DNA of 64,000 nt from Liquorilactobacillus sicerae (GCF_029916425.1 NZ_JAHAVQ010000006.1:62001-126000), one strand, 5' to 3'; positions 18,591 to 27,447 are shown, counted from the first letter of the stretch. Made by a program: numbers and translations. Notes: a model not told the origin generated them from the sequence alone.

Positions 18591-18727
18591 TAACAACACC
18601 TCACTTGATAAAGACTAAATTAAATCAATTTAATTTATTTTTAATTATATTTTCAAAATATTTAATTGTGAAATACTACTTTTGTGATAACATATAGAAA
18701 AAATGTTATAAAAAGAAGTGAAAAGCC

Positions 18728-19597
18728 ATTAGATTATTACAACTTAGATATTTCATTATAGCGGCTGAACTAGAAAACATGACTCAAGCTGCAAAGAGAT
18801 TACATATTTCGCAACCTTCGTTAAGTCGAACAATTCTTGAATTAGAAAATGAATTGAATTGTCAACTTTTTATCAGAAATAGTCGTTCGATAACTTTAAA
18901 TGAAAATGGTAAGTACTTTTACAAAAAAATAAAAAGTGCGTTAAGTATTATCGATTTGGCTAGTCAGGAAGTCAGCAGTCAATATAATTCTTATGATAGA
19001 GTAATTTCTCTCAGATGTGAGAAATCATCACAAGTAATTCCTGCAGTCATGAAATATTTAAAAAATGCTTTACCAAACATCAAAATCTTGCTTGTACAGC
19101 GTGGGCTTGAAGATGATTGGATGAATCACTGTGACTTTGAATTTTCAACTCAAAAAATAAAAAACAACAAAAATTTTCTTATCTTAAAAGAAGAGGTATT
19201 TGTTGCTGTAAGTAAAAGTTCTAATTTATCAAGCAAAACTTCTATAGAATTTCAAGATTTAAAATATCAAAACGTAATCATGTCGCGGCCTAATCCTTTA
19301 CGAAGTGTTATTGAGAATTCTTTTAAAGAAAATGGACTAAGTATCAAGCCCAAATTTGTAACTAGTGATATCAGCACTCAACATGAATTGATAAAAAATA
19401 ACTTTGGGATTGGTTTTGTTCCTCAGTATTCATGGCTTTATAATGATTTTTCAGATACTTGTTTATTGAGTTTTTCTCCGCAAAAAGTATATCGAAAGAT
19501 TTATTTGAGTTATTACCCCAGCAAGGCACAAAAAAAATATCATGAACAGGTAGGTAAATTAATTTTAAAGTATTTTAACAAACTGGTTGAACAGTAG
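18728..19597 (+). CDS. LysR-family regulator, apparent ATT start
   Basis: About 289 residues if started at ATT 18728-18730. The canonical LysR N-terminus (RLLQLRYFIIAAELENMTQA, then AAKRLHISQPSLSRTI) begins exactly there. The frame is closed by TGA three codons upstream at 18719-18721, and no ATG, GTG or TTG exists before ATG 18779. Starting at 18779 would lose helix 1 of the winged-helix domain. AGAAGTG lies about 7 nt before the ATT. The C-terminal half is the substrate-binding domain (SLRCEKSSQVIPAVMKYL, FGIGFVPQYSW). It is divergent from the M20-MFS-racemase operon, the usual arrangement for LysR control of a neighbouring operon. Either a rare ATT start is used or an original ATG has mutated. 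Confidence 0.78.
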   Translation: MRLLQLRYFIIAAELENMTQAAKRLHISQPSLSRTILELENELNCQLFIRNSRSITLNENGKYFYKKIKSALSIIDLASQEVSSQYNSYDRVISLRCEKSSQVIPAVMKYLKNALPNIKILLVQRGLEDDWMNHCDFEFSTQKIKNNKNFLILKEEVFVAVSKSSNLSSKTSIEFQDLKYQNVIMSRPNPLRSVIENSFKENGLSIKPKFVTSDISTQHELIKNNFGIGFVPQYSWLYNDFSDTCLLSFSPQKVYRKIYLSYYPSKAQKKYHEQVGKLILKYFNKLVEQ

Positions 19598-20076
19598 CTA
19601 ACAATACCAATTAGTGAGGAAAAATTGGCTTTATTGAAGCTCATTTTTTAAATGACAGTGCAATTATCTTCGCTTTTGCACCCTCAAAAGTAGCCAAAAA
19701 TTAATTGTTTTAATTAAAAATATTTAACAACAAGGATTGCCCATTGCTGTTAAAATGGAATGGGTTTAAAAAAACTGCAAATCTATATAAAATCAGGTCA
19801 AATAAACTTCGCGTAAAATAAGCTTATCCTGAAAAAATTAATCTGCCGGCTAGAGCAGCAAATAATCGTGAATCAATAACTCATTTTTTCATAAGCGATA
19901 TCTGCGAGATCACCTATTCTTTTTCGCAAGCTTATTTTATTAGAGACTAGATAGATTTTCATTTCATTTATTTTCAGAAACCTGATTCCCTCGATTCCAA
20001 AGATAAATGTTCAAACCTTTCAGAATTCCAAGAGATTCGCCACTGAAGACTTGACCTCAACATCGTTGATAATAAT
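19598..20076. other. degenerate intergenic region
   Basis: No frame with coding character is visible. The arms aaaataagctt (about 19816) and aagcttatttt (about 19929) are inverted relative to each other. The right end merges into the 3' end of an unidentified minus-strand gene fragment (see 20077-20179). Confidence 0.35.
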
Positions 20077-20230
20077 TTTTACTGCCCTTTTACGAGGTGT
20101 ACCTGTCAAATTATTTTGTGGATGACAATCAACTAAATTAACTGCTACAACATCTTCTAATTTTATAAAAACTCTCTTGATACTTGATTAGGGAGATTTC
20201 GACTTAACATTTCAGCTATCGCTTCTGGAT
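20000..20230 (-). pseudogene. C-terminal fragment of an unrecognised protein
   Basis: On the minus strand a short open stretch reads VFIKLEDVVAVNLVDCHPQ, then NNLTGTPRKRAVKIIINDVE, and stops near 20020. Upstream, after a possible one-base shift, VVGENPEAIAEMLSRNLPN continues the protein-like pattern. A second copy of part of it lies at 26969-27071. I do not recognise the family. It is the tail of a lost gene. Confidence 0.45.
20077..20179. repeat. left copy of a 103-bp direct repeat flanking the GH38-PTS operon
   Basis: It matches 26969-27071 in the same orientation without gaps and with two mismatches that I can see (positions within ctttta/ctttca and caaatta/caaacta). The distance between copies is 6892 bp and the interval contains exactly one sugar operon. 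Confidence 0.85.
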
Positions 20231-20272
20231 TTTCACCAACTACCGATCAACCATACCGCGCACACAATAAAA

Positions 20273-20314
20273 TCAAGCCCATAAACTTTCAAAAATTCTG
20301 AAATTTATGGACTT
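20273..20314 (-). terminator. hairpin, probable terminator of the first GH38-PTS operon
   Basis: The arms caagcccataaactttc and gaaatttatggacttg pair over about 16 bp, allowing G-T pairs, around aaaaattct. It lies 31 bp after the stop of the PRD regulator gene. A clear T run is lacking. Confidence 0.5.
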
Positions 20315-20344
20315 GATAAAGGTTTGAATAATTCTAGCCATTTA

Positions 20345-22318
20345 CTATTCAATAAAATTGATTGTTAAAAGTTGATACAATTTATTTTTGTTGTTAATTT
20401 GACGAATTTTTTGAATCATTTTTCTTGAATTTACCAAACTGTAAAAACTATTAATAGCATTTTTGTTTTGTAAACTGTTTTCAAACTTAAGCGCTAACAA
20501 AAATACAACATCAACGGTACTTTTTCCCCAAACAACCGGATCGTTCAGAGTCAAAACTCCTATTGCTGGCACCCTCACAAAATCGCTATTCCCGTGCGGA
20601 ATTGCTAGGCCATGGCCAATTTCTGTTGACATAACTTTTTCACGCTGATGAACAGAATCAACAAATTGCGGATCAATTAATTTTAATTTAAGCATTTGAT
20701 GAGTCATAAAGTTTATAATTTGATTTTTATCTGAAAAAGATGTTTGTGTAAACAAACAATCCTCTCTGATCAAATGAATCAAATTATTGGGTGTTTCCCC
20801 TTTATCATTTTGAATTACAAATGTGTTTAAGCGATTAATATCATTTTCGTCTAAAAAACCAGAAACTTGTACAACTGGAACTGAAGTTTCAAACTGAATT
20901 GTAGATACTATAAAATCAATTCCTTTTAAATCATAGTTATTTATATTTTTAAAGGCCACTATTTGCTCAACTTTAATTAACGGTAACATTGAATTGATTT
21001 TATTTTGGATCAATCTGGAAAAACCAACTCCTTCAGGACAAACAATAATTATTTTTTTCATTTCTATATTTTTTTCTAATGAAGCTTGAAAATGAATCGT
21101 GAAGAAACCTATTTCAGACTCAGAAACATTTTTAAAAGCTAATTTTCCTTCACCATACATACGTGATATTCCTAATACAATTACACCGAATAAAGCTGCA
21201 TAATTTTCCTTAATCTGATTAAGCAGTGGATTATTAACTTCTTGTTTATTCTTTAATCGTTCGAGCATAGCTAAACAATGTGAACGTAAATTCAAATATA
21301 ATTCACGATCCTTAGTCAAATCGACATTCAATAGTTCTGAAACACTATAAATCAAATCCTTGGCAAAATTATCTGCTCCATTATCAAATTGCTGTAAATA
21401 ATCCATTAACAGTTCTGGTTGAATGGTATCCTGAATGCCTGACATAACCAAATGCTGTCCAAGATATTGAATATCTTCTCTAGTAAATGTATCTGAAAAT
21501 GCCTGATTTAAACAATCAGATAAAACTGCCAACTTATCTGTTAAATTTTTTTCCAAATTCAAATTTTTAAACTTATTAGATTGAATATGACGATTTCTTT
21601 CAACTATTATTAAAACGTGTGTAACTAAATTTAGATACATGATGTCACTAAGACTAAAATGTACTTTTTGTTCAAAAGAAATCAAAGCTTTTTCTGTTTG
21701 CTCAATCATTTTAGGATTAAAGATCCCGACTAAACGCATATAAGAACTTGTTTCTATTCTCGAAGCCTCTGGTTTTATTGTTAATAACTTCCGTGTTTTT
21801 AAAGGTTTATACTCTTTTATTTCTTGCCGCAATACTTCTCTAATTGTTGTTTCATGTCCAATAATTTGCGTACCATGAACATTAGAAACAAGATCTAACC
21901 CTTTTAGCATTAGGTTTTGTCTGATAACTTTAAAATCACGGGCAACTGAACTACGTGAAACATGATATTTTTTACTCAGTTCATTAATTGAAATTGCATT
22001 TCTGTTCAGTAGCAAAGCAATTATAATTTGTTGCCTTCTTGTTTCAGCTGTTAAACTAGCGGCAAAAAATTTTAACGAATTTTGTAGTCTTAAAATATCA
22101 CTGCCATTACCACTTAAAAGATATCCCTGATTGCGTAAATAAACTATTGATAAATTATAATTTTTTAAAACATCTTTTATTTCATTCAAATCATTTAAAA
22201 TTGTCCGTTTACTTACATTAAATTGCTGCGCTAACTGATAAGCAGTAAGGATTTCTTTGCCTCCATTACTAGTATTGTTTAGCAACAACTGCAACATTTT
22301 CCAGGTCCGTGATTTCAT
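20345..22318 (-). CDS. PRD-domain transcriptional activator/antiterminator with EIIB and EIIA modules
   Basis: A 657-residue regulator of the MtlR/LicR/ManR type. Order: winged-helix HTH (MLQLLLNNTSNGGKEILTAY, QLAQQFNVSKRTILNDLNEI), second HTH (INELSKKYHVSRSSVARDFK), PRD1 (about 180-285), PRD2 (about 290-395), EIIB-like domain (IIIVCPEGVGFSRLIQNKI), and a fructose-type EIIA domain ending with the phospho-His site GHGLAIPHGN. Such proteins are switched by phosphorylation from HPr and the cognate EIIB, so they sense transport activity. ATG 22318 follows AGGAG; a frame running further upstream overlaps the EIIC gene and is not real. It is the last gene of the operon and probably controls it. Confidence 0.9.
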   Translation of the reverse strand: MKSRTWKMLQLLLNNTSNGGKEILTAYQLAQQFNVSKRTILNDLNEIKDVLKNYNLSIVYLRNQGYLLSGNGSDILRLQNSLKFFAASLTAETRRQQIIIALLLNRNAISINELSKKYHVSRSSVARDFKVIRQNLMLKGLDLVSNVHGTQIIGHETTIREVLRQEIKEYKPLKTRKLLTIKPEASRIETSSYMRLVGIFNPKMIEQTEKALISFEQKVHFSLSDIMYLNLVTHVLIIVERNRHIQSNKFKNLNLEKNLTDKLAVLSDCLNQAFSDTFTREDIQYLGQHLVMSGIQDTIQPELLMDYLQQFDNGADNFAKDLIYSVSELLNVDLTKDRELYLNLRSHCLAMLERLKNKQEVNNPLLNQIKENYAALFGVIVLGISRMYGEGKLAFKNVSESEIGFFTIHFQASLEKNIEMKKIIIVCPEGVGFSRLIQNKINSMLPLIKVEQIVAFKNINNYDLKGIDFIVSTIQFETSVPVVQVSGFLDENDINRLNTFVIQNDKGETPNNLIHLIREDCLFTQTSFSDKNQIINFMTHQMLKLKLIDPQFVDSVHQREKVMSTEIGHGLAIPHGNSDFVRVPAIGVLTLNDPVVWGKSTVDVVFLLALKFENSLQNKNAINSFYSLVNSRKMIQKIRQINNKNKLYQLLTINFIE

Positions 22319-22359
22319 AATTATTCTCCTCACGAAATGTTTGTCAAAGCAGATTAATC

Positions 22360-23382
22360 TTATTTTGCAGCAATTGGCTTCTTCAATAAGGCCATTAAGG
22401 CAATTACAATTGCTACTCCAACGAAAACTCCTAAAACGTACATAAGCCTGCCAGTGACTACTGGCAACACCAACAGTCCTCCTAAAGGTGCCATATCGGT
22501 TGCCGATCCCAAAGCTGCTACTACCGAACCGGCTGCTGATCCGATCATAATTGAAGGTATCACTCTTAATGGATCTGATGCAGCGAAAGGAATTGCCCCT
22601 TCTGTAATACCGCAAGCTCCCATAACAATTGCCGCTTTGCCTGAATTACGTTCTTCTTCTGTAAAACGACTACGTAAAATCAATGAGGCTAAACCAAGTC
22701 CGATTGGCGGGATGCAAATTGCAACACCGGCCATCCCCATTAAATGTCCATCGCCAGTAGCAATTAAAGCCACACCCGTCGTATATGCAATTTTATTAAA
22801 GGGACCACCCATATCAAAAGAAATCATACAACCAACAACAATGGCCAAAACAACAGCTGACCCGGTGGACATATGCTTCAACCAACTTGTTAAACCACTC
22901 ACTACTCCGCCAAGCGGTGTCGCAATAACATAAATATAAAGCAAACCAATAACTAAAGAAACAATTAAGGGGATTACAATAATCGGCATTAATGGACGTA
23001 AAAATGATGGAGCTTTCCATCCTTTTACCCATTTTGACAAATATCCAGCAGCAAATCCAAGTAAAAGCCCTCCTAAAAAGCCTGTAGAAATTTTAGCGGA
23101 TCCAACTGGATTAGCTGCCAAATATCCTAAAATCAAACCAGGTATTAATCCTGGTCGACCAGCAATTGAATATGAAATATACCCAGCTAAAACTGGTACT
23201 AATAATGCCATCCCCGCAGCACCAATTGTTTCAATATTTGCTAGAAATTGTATCTTAACATTGACTCCACCACTAAAAGCTAATGCAATAGCGTAAAGAA
23301 TTCCTCCAACTGTTACAGTTGGAATCATATATGAAACGCCAGTCATCGCATGATTTTTAATTTGGCTAAATATTTTATTCAT
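22360..23382 (-). CDS. PTS fructose-family EIIC
   Basis: A 340-residue membrane permease of the fructose/mannosylglycerate EIIC class. It begins MNKIFSQIKNHAMTGVSYMI, PTVTVGGILYAIALAF and has about nine hydrophobic segments. The conserved loop GGPFNKIAYTTGVAL and the substrate-site segment MGACGITEGAIPFAASDP are present. It moves the sugar across the membrane while EIIB phosphorylates it. AAGGAAG precedes the ATG. EIIA and EIIB are separate genes upstream. Together with the GH38 enzyme at the head of the operon this resembles the mannosylglycerate (mng) system, where MngA is the fused EIIABC. Substrate is inferred from that context only. Confidence 0.9.
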   Translation of the reverse strand: MNKIFSQIKNHAMTGVSYMIPTVTVGGILYAIALAFSGGVNVKIQFLANIETIGAAGMALLVPVLAGYISYSIAGRPGLIPGLILGYLAANPVGSAKISTGFLGGLLLGFAAGYLSKWVKGWKAPSFLRPLMPIIVIPLIVSLVIGLLYIYVIATPLGGVVSGLTSWLKHMSTGSAVVLAIVVGCMISFDMGGPFNKIAYTTGVALIATGDGHLMGMAGVAICIPPIGLGLASLILRSRFTEEERNSGKAAIVMGACGITEGAIPFAASDPLRVIPSIMIGSAAGSVVAALGSATDMAPLGGLLVLPVVTGRLMYVLGVFVGVAIVIALMALLKKPIAAK

Positions 23383-23391
23383 TAAATTTCA

Positions 23392-23429
23392 CTTCCTTAA
23401 TTAAAATTTACTTCCTTAATTAAAATTTA
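23392..23429. repeat. tandem 19-bp repeat containing the ribosome binding site of EIIC
   Basis: The unit cttccttaattaaaattta occurs at 23392-23410 and again at 23411-23429, with a partial third copy after it. On the coding strand each unit carries an AAGGAAG site. The upstream copies overlap the last codons and stop of the EIIB gene. The duplication gives two ribosome binding sites in series, of which only the proximal one is well spaced. Confidence 0.75.
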
Positions 23430-23741
23430 CTTTCTTATTTTTGCAAGTGCATTATTAATAACTTTCTCCGGGTCAGTAACACAAGCAGAAACGGATGTCT
23501 CATAAATTGGTTTATCATTAAATCTTTCTGTACCTTCGATTGACACATCGATACCTAAAATTACAACATCAGCAGCCTGAATTTCAGACGATGATAATTC
23601 ATTTTCAGCTCCCATTGCCCCTTGAGTTTCAATTTTTATCTGATATCCTAGCTTATTAGCAGCCTTTTCAAGCGCACTTTGCGCCATATACGTATGTGCA
23701 ATTCCGGCCGTACAAGCTGTTACACCAACGATGTTCATCAT
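23427..23741 (-). CDS. PTS fructose-family EIIB
   Basis: A 104-residue cytoplasmic EIIB of the fructose family, with the phosphocysteine loop VTACTAGIAHTYMAQSALEK near the N-terminus and TQGAMGAENELSS further on. It takes phosphate from EIIA and passes it to the incoming sugar. The start is placed at the ATGATG after AAAGGGTGATT; an in-frame extension to 23774 overlaps the EIIA gene and is unlikely. It lies 13 bp after EIIA. Its stop lies inside the tandem repeat before EIIC. Confidence 0.9.
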   Translation of the reverse strand: MMNIVGVTACTAGIAHTYMAQSALEKAANKLGYQIKIETQGAMGAENELSSSEIQAADVVILGIDVSIEGTERFNDKPIYETSVSACVTDPEKVINNALAKIRK

Positions 23742-23754
23742 AATCACCCTTTCA

Positions 23755-24192
23755 TTAATTTTCAGTCGGATCAATAATTTTAATTATTTCATTCTTATCA
23801 TTTGTTTCTAAAAGTTTTATTCTAAAATCCTCATCTATTATCTTTCGTGCGATGCTTGCCAGTATATTTAAATATGAATTTCCCTTTTGATTTTCTGGAA
23901 CACCGATTAGAAAAACCAAATGTACTAATTGTTTATTCCAATAAATTCCCTTAGTCGATTTAGCAAAACAAATAAAGGGTTCTTTAACCGCATTAGTCTT
24001 GCCATGCGGAACAGCAACTTCATAACCTAATGAAGTTGAAACTTCTTCTTCACGTTTATAAACTGCTGTTCGAAATTTTTCAAAATCAGATAAACGATTA
24101 TCCTTATCGGCTAAATCCACCAGATGATCAATTACATCTTTTTTACCGACTGCTCTTATGTCTAAATCAATAAGCTTGTTGGATATAAGCAA
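23755..24192 (-). CDS. PTS fructose-family EIIA
   Basis: A 145-residue EIIA with the phospho-His motif in GYEVAVPHGKTNAVKEP and FLIGVPENQ. It receives phosphate from HPr. The start is taken as TTG 24192 because a nearly perfect GGGAGGTGATC lies just before it; no ATG is suitably placed. The gene therefore overlaps the end of the GH38 gene by 26 bp, which indicates translational coupling. Confidence 0.88.
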   Translation of the reverse strand: MLISNKLIDLDIRAVGKKDVIDHLVDLADKDNRLSDFEKFRTAVYKREEEVSTSLGYEVAVPHGKTNAVKEPFICFAKSTKGIYWNKQLVHLVFLIGVPENQKGNSYLNILASIARKIIDEDFRIKLLETNDKNEIIKIIDPTEN

Positions 24193-26866
24193 ATTGATCA
24201 CCTCCCAAAGCAAACTTGAATGTTTTAAACTTATTATGATTAAATTTTTTAGTTGAACAATCAACTGTTGTTTCATCTAAATTCACCTTAATTGCATCGC
24301 TTGGTAAATTTATCTGAGCCTCTCGATTCAAAAATGGATTAAAACAACGTAGAATAATTTCTTTGCTTGCCTCAGCTTTCTTTATTGTACTTACAACAGC
24401 GGTTGAATCAGCAATTTCCAAGAGTCCCAATTTGAAAGGTAATCTGCGTTTTTGGGGTACATTTCGTATAAACCGAATTCGACTATTTAAAAATGGAGCT
24501 AGTTCATAAACTTGCAATGATGAATAAAACTCCTTAGCTAATTTACAAATTTCATCTTGGTCAAATGATTTAGAACGATAACAAAAACCAAACTCAAATT
24601 TTAACTGACCTAATAGTTTAGCATCAGGCGTTAAAACAATAGTCTCACCTGAGGCCCTTCCAGGACGATAACGAAGATCAGTTTTCCCCATCCAGCTGTT
24701 AGCTCGAAAAATTGTGAAAGCCAACTGATCAAAATCTTTGCCAATAACTTCATATTCTCTTGGTCCATCAGTAAAACCAGCCACCGTTTTGTTTTCATCA
24801 CTAACTGCAGCCAAATTTTGCAATGGATTTATTTCTGTTGGTTTTTCAACCCAGCCCTTTTCCTTCCAACCCTTTGCATTTTGGTCAATAACCGGACGTT
24901 TTACAACTCCAAATAGACTATCAGCAATTGAATGACTAGCTTGAATGCCTGTTTTTAGAATCAGCCGTAACCGATGATCTGATACTGGATTATTAATTTT
25001 TACACTCACTTGAATAACTGGATCACTCTTTTTTAATATTACTGATAAATCTATAATCATTTTTCTGGTAGCTGAACGCTGTTGCCGTGCAATTAGATCT
25101 TGGGGAAGAATAAATTCTAAACTAATTGTCAAAGTTTCGCTAATTTTTCCTTTTTGCGATTTTATTTTAATTAGCTTGGCATCTTTTGATGTAATTTGCC
25201 AGTCAGTTTGAGGTGGCGAGTAGTTATAAGAATCTCCTGCATCTCCATTATCCTCTAAACAAAATTGATTATGATATACTTGTTTACTTTGATTGTCTTT
25301 AACTGTAAAAGTATTATTTTTTCGATTCAATGAAATTGTATAAAAATCATTTTCAATTTCTTGATCAGCAGAAATTTCTGGCCGGCTTAAACCATTTTGT
25401 TGACTTGGAATTAAATAAAACTGACGATATCCCAAACCAGGAACATCCTTAATTAAAAATCTTACATGGGAATAGAAAACTTGTTTTGGCATCCAAGGAT
25501 CTTTTTTTTGAACTCGATACATAGTGGGGGTTAAAAGTTCAGCCTGATGCAAAACATAATCACTTTGATCTTGCTGTGACAAAATTTCATAGTCAATTTC
25601 ATTGCCGTCACTATCAATAAATTTAAATGCCCCATCAGGTAAATAAACATTTGCATCTAATACTGTTGTTCGCGAATATGGTAGTGAATTGAACACTGTA
25701 AAAGAGTAAGGATCCTTTGGTGAAATATTATTACTGATATCACGCATTGTCTTTTCTAATAAGTTATGAGCCATATCAGCAGCTACTTTATTTCGAGCTT
25801 TAATATCAAAATTTGTCGAATCACTATTACAATTCCCAATGCTGTCATGAGCAGCGTTTTTTAACAGCTCTTTCCAAATAAACTCTAATTCTGCATGTGG
25901 ATAACGCAACCCCAAGCTATACCCCAAAGTTACCAGTGGTTCAACAACATTAACTAAATAATTCTCTAAACGATTATTAGCTTGTTTCAAATCTGCTCTG
26001 GTCGAATAAATACTTTTATGCACTCGCGAATCTTCACCATCAATTAACTCACCTTGTATTTTAGGCAGATCTTTTTTTCCTTTCACTATGTCTTCTGCTA
26101 AAGCTTCCATATAAATTTCAGGTGAAGAAATTTGATAAACCCTGCTGTTATCCAACTCATTTAACTTATCGACAATTTGATCAAGATTATGATTTATCGG
26201 TAACTGATCAAAACCATTGGGCAAGTAAAGATCAGTAAAGTTTGAGCGATTTTCAAGCTTAGGTATCATACTATTAATAAAGCTTTGCAAATCTTTTGAA
26301 TTTGTTGGAATGTTTGCACCATAAAAATATCCAAATGGAATCTGTAATGCTGTAATTTTGGTACCATCGTCGCCCAACCATTCAAATTCACTTTTGGCTA
26401 ACTTAGACTGACCAATCCCTCTCCAAAAAATTATTTGCTTTATACCAAAGCTTTGATAAATCTCTGGCATGTTGCCACCTTGACCAAAAATATCCGGACA
26501 ATACCCGATCTTCATACTATGGCCCATTTTTTGTGCATAATCAATACCATAGTACAAGTTGCGAACTATCGACTCCTGCGAAATTGCCAACTGATCAGTT
26601 TGCGTGTACCACGGACCAAACAATAATCTTCGATCTTTAATAAGTTTGCTTAAAACTTCTTTTTTCTGTGGATAGAAATTCAAGTAGTCCTCTAACAGGG
26701 AACTTTGAGCATCAAATAAATAAAAATAAGTTTGGGGATGCTTTTTTAAAACTTCAACTACTTCGTTTATTTGACTGATCAAATAAACAGTTGCTCTGGT
26801 ATTTTGAAAATACCATTCTCTATCCCAATGCGTATGCGGAACAATATGAACTGTTGTTTTCTTCAT
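24167..26866 (-). CDS. GH38 alpha-mannosidase
   Basis: An 899-residue cytoplasmic glycoside hydrolase family 38 enzyme. The zinc site HTHWDREW is at residues 11-18, the nucleophile Asp at about 125 in GYCPDIFGQGGNMPEIY, and a third catalytic region reads NAAHDSIGNCNSD. The rest is the usual mid and C-terminal beta-rich domains. No signal peptide is present, so it acts on imported substrate, probably a phosphorylated alpha-mannoside (as MngB does with mannosyl-6-phosphate-glycerate). ATG 26866 follows GGAGGATC; an in-frame extension to 26959 lacks such a site. It is the first gene of the operon with EIIA, EIIB, EIIC and the PRD regulator. A paralogue lies at 50.3-52.9 kb. Confidence 0.92.
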   Translation of the reverse strand: MKKTTVHIVPHTHWDREWYFQNTRATVYLISQINEVVEVLKKHPQTYFYLFDAQSSLLEDYLNFYPQKKEVLSKLIKDRRLLFGPWYTQTDQLAISQESIVRNLYYGIDYAQKMGHSMKIGYCPDIFGQGGNMPEIYQSFGIKQIIFWRGIGQSKLAKSEFEWLGDDGTKITALQIPFGYFYGANIPTNSKDLQSFINSMIPKLENRSNFTDLYLPNGFDQLPINHNLDQIVDKLNELDNSRVYQISSPEIYMEALAEDIVKGKKDLPKIQGELIDGEDSRVHKSIYSTRADLKQANNRLENYLVNVVEPLVTLGYSLGLRYPHAELEFIWKELLKNAAHDSIGNCNSDSTNFDIKARNKVAADMAHNLLEKTMRDISNNISPKDPYSFTVFNSLPYSRTTVLDANVYLPDGAFKFIDSDGNEIDYEILSQQDQSDYVLHQAELLTPTMYRVQKKDPWMPKQVFYSHVRFLIKDVPGLGYRQFYLIPSQQNGLSRPEISADQEIENDFYTISLNRKNNTFTVKDNQSKQVYHNQFCLEDNGDAGDSYNYSPPQTDWQITSKDAKLIKIKSQKGKISETLTISLEFILPQDLIARQQRSATRKMIIDLSVILKKSDPVIQVSVKINNPVSDHRLRLILKTGIQASHSIADSLFGVVKRPVIDQNAKGWKEKGWVEKPTEINPLQNLAAVSDENKTVAGFTDGPREYEVIGKDFDQLAFTIFRANSWMGKTDLRYRPGRASGETIVLTPDAKLLGQLKFEFGFCYRSKSFDQDEICKLAKEFYSSLQVYELAPFLNSRIRFIRNVPQKRRLPFKLGLLEIADSTAVVSTIKKAEASKEIILRCFNPFLNREAQINLPSDAIKVNLDETTVDCSTKKFNHNKFKTFKFALGGDQFAYIQQAY

Positions 26867-26894
26867 ATCAACGATCCTCCTTTCATCCTTATCA

Positions 26895-26908
26895 TAAAAT
26901 CGCTTACA
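26895..26908 (-). promoter_or_regulatory. cre-like CcpA site upstream of the GH38-PTS operon
   Basis: On the minus strand the sequence TGTAAGCGATTTTA matches the catabolite-responsive element consensus TGWAANCGNTNWCA at 13 of 14 positions. It lies 29-42 bp before the ATG of the mannosidase. Carbon catabolite repression is thus likely. Confidence 0.55.
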
Positions 26909-26968
26909 ATAATGAACAATACTAAAAGACTTCACCTTGATATGAAAAAGGGTGTACACCTAAGCTAC

Positions 26969-27071
26969 TTTTACTGCCCTTTCACGAGGTGTACCTGTCA
27001 AACTATTTTGTGGATGACAATCAACTAAATTAACTGCTACAACATCTTCTAATTTTATAAAAACTCTCTTG
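26969..27071. repeat. right copy of the 103-bp direct repeat
   Basis: Same sequence and orientation as 20077-20179 with two differences. It too encodes, on the minus strand, the fragment DVVAVNLVDCHPQNSLTGTP of an unrecognised protein. The operon between the two copies could be lost or gained by homologous recombination. Confidence 0.85.
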
Positions 27072-27106
27072 TAATACTTGATAAAGCAAGTATTACAAGA
27101 GAGTTT
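27061..27106. repeat. perfect 20-bp inverted repeat, 6-nt loop
   Basis: The left arm aaactctcttgtaatacttg (27061-27080) and right arm (27087-27106) are exact reverse complements around ataaag. It overlaps the end of the 103-bp repeat. The left copy of that repeat lacks the palindrome, so this was added or lost after the duplication. Confidence 0.75.
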
Positions 27107-27447
27107 GGCTAAAGCTATCGCTTATGAAGCTTCTTATAAGGTTCTATGACATCTTGGTGAAGACAATGAATAGGTGGCTAGAAGCCAGTGATTATGAAAT
27201 TGGCCTTGTCAATCACATGGTACAATGATTTTTAATTTATCAACTTTTAGACTCATTAGACGATAAAACTAACCGTTTTTCTTTGATTTGCAACAGTTTC
27301 AAAACGGTCGTTGATTACAACAATAAGTCTGAGCTACTTGTAAGCCGAGTCCTGTCAACTTCAAACATTAGTTTTGCCATCAGTTTCTTTAATGCAAAAC
27401 TGCTGTGAGTAATTCCTGCAAATGGTCTCAGATTTTGTAACCAGCTT

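Larger units (their letters stand above)
26909..27447. other. intergenic region with repeat, hairpin and gene debris
   Basis: Besides the direct repeat (26969-27071) and the hairpin (27061-27106), the plus strand at 27087-27150 reads LAKAIAYEASYKVL before a stop, which looks like debris of a coding region. I do not recognise it. Nothing else is seen. Confidence 0.4.

Noticed and set aside
22319-22615. N-terminal extension of the PRD regulator
   Set aside because: It overlaps the 3' end of EIIC in another frame and is Arg/Ser-rich. ATG 22318 has an AGGAG site and begins the HTH.
22454-22933. 159-codon plus-strand open frame
   Set aside because: It is antisense to the well-supported EIIC gene, has no ribosome binding site and its product is a Pro/Thr/Ala-rich shadow of the membrane-protein codons.
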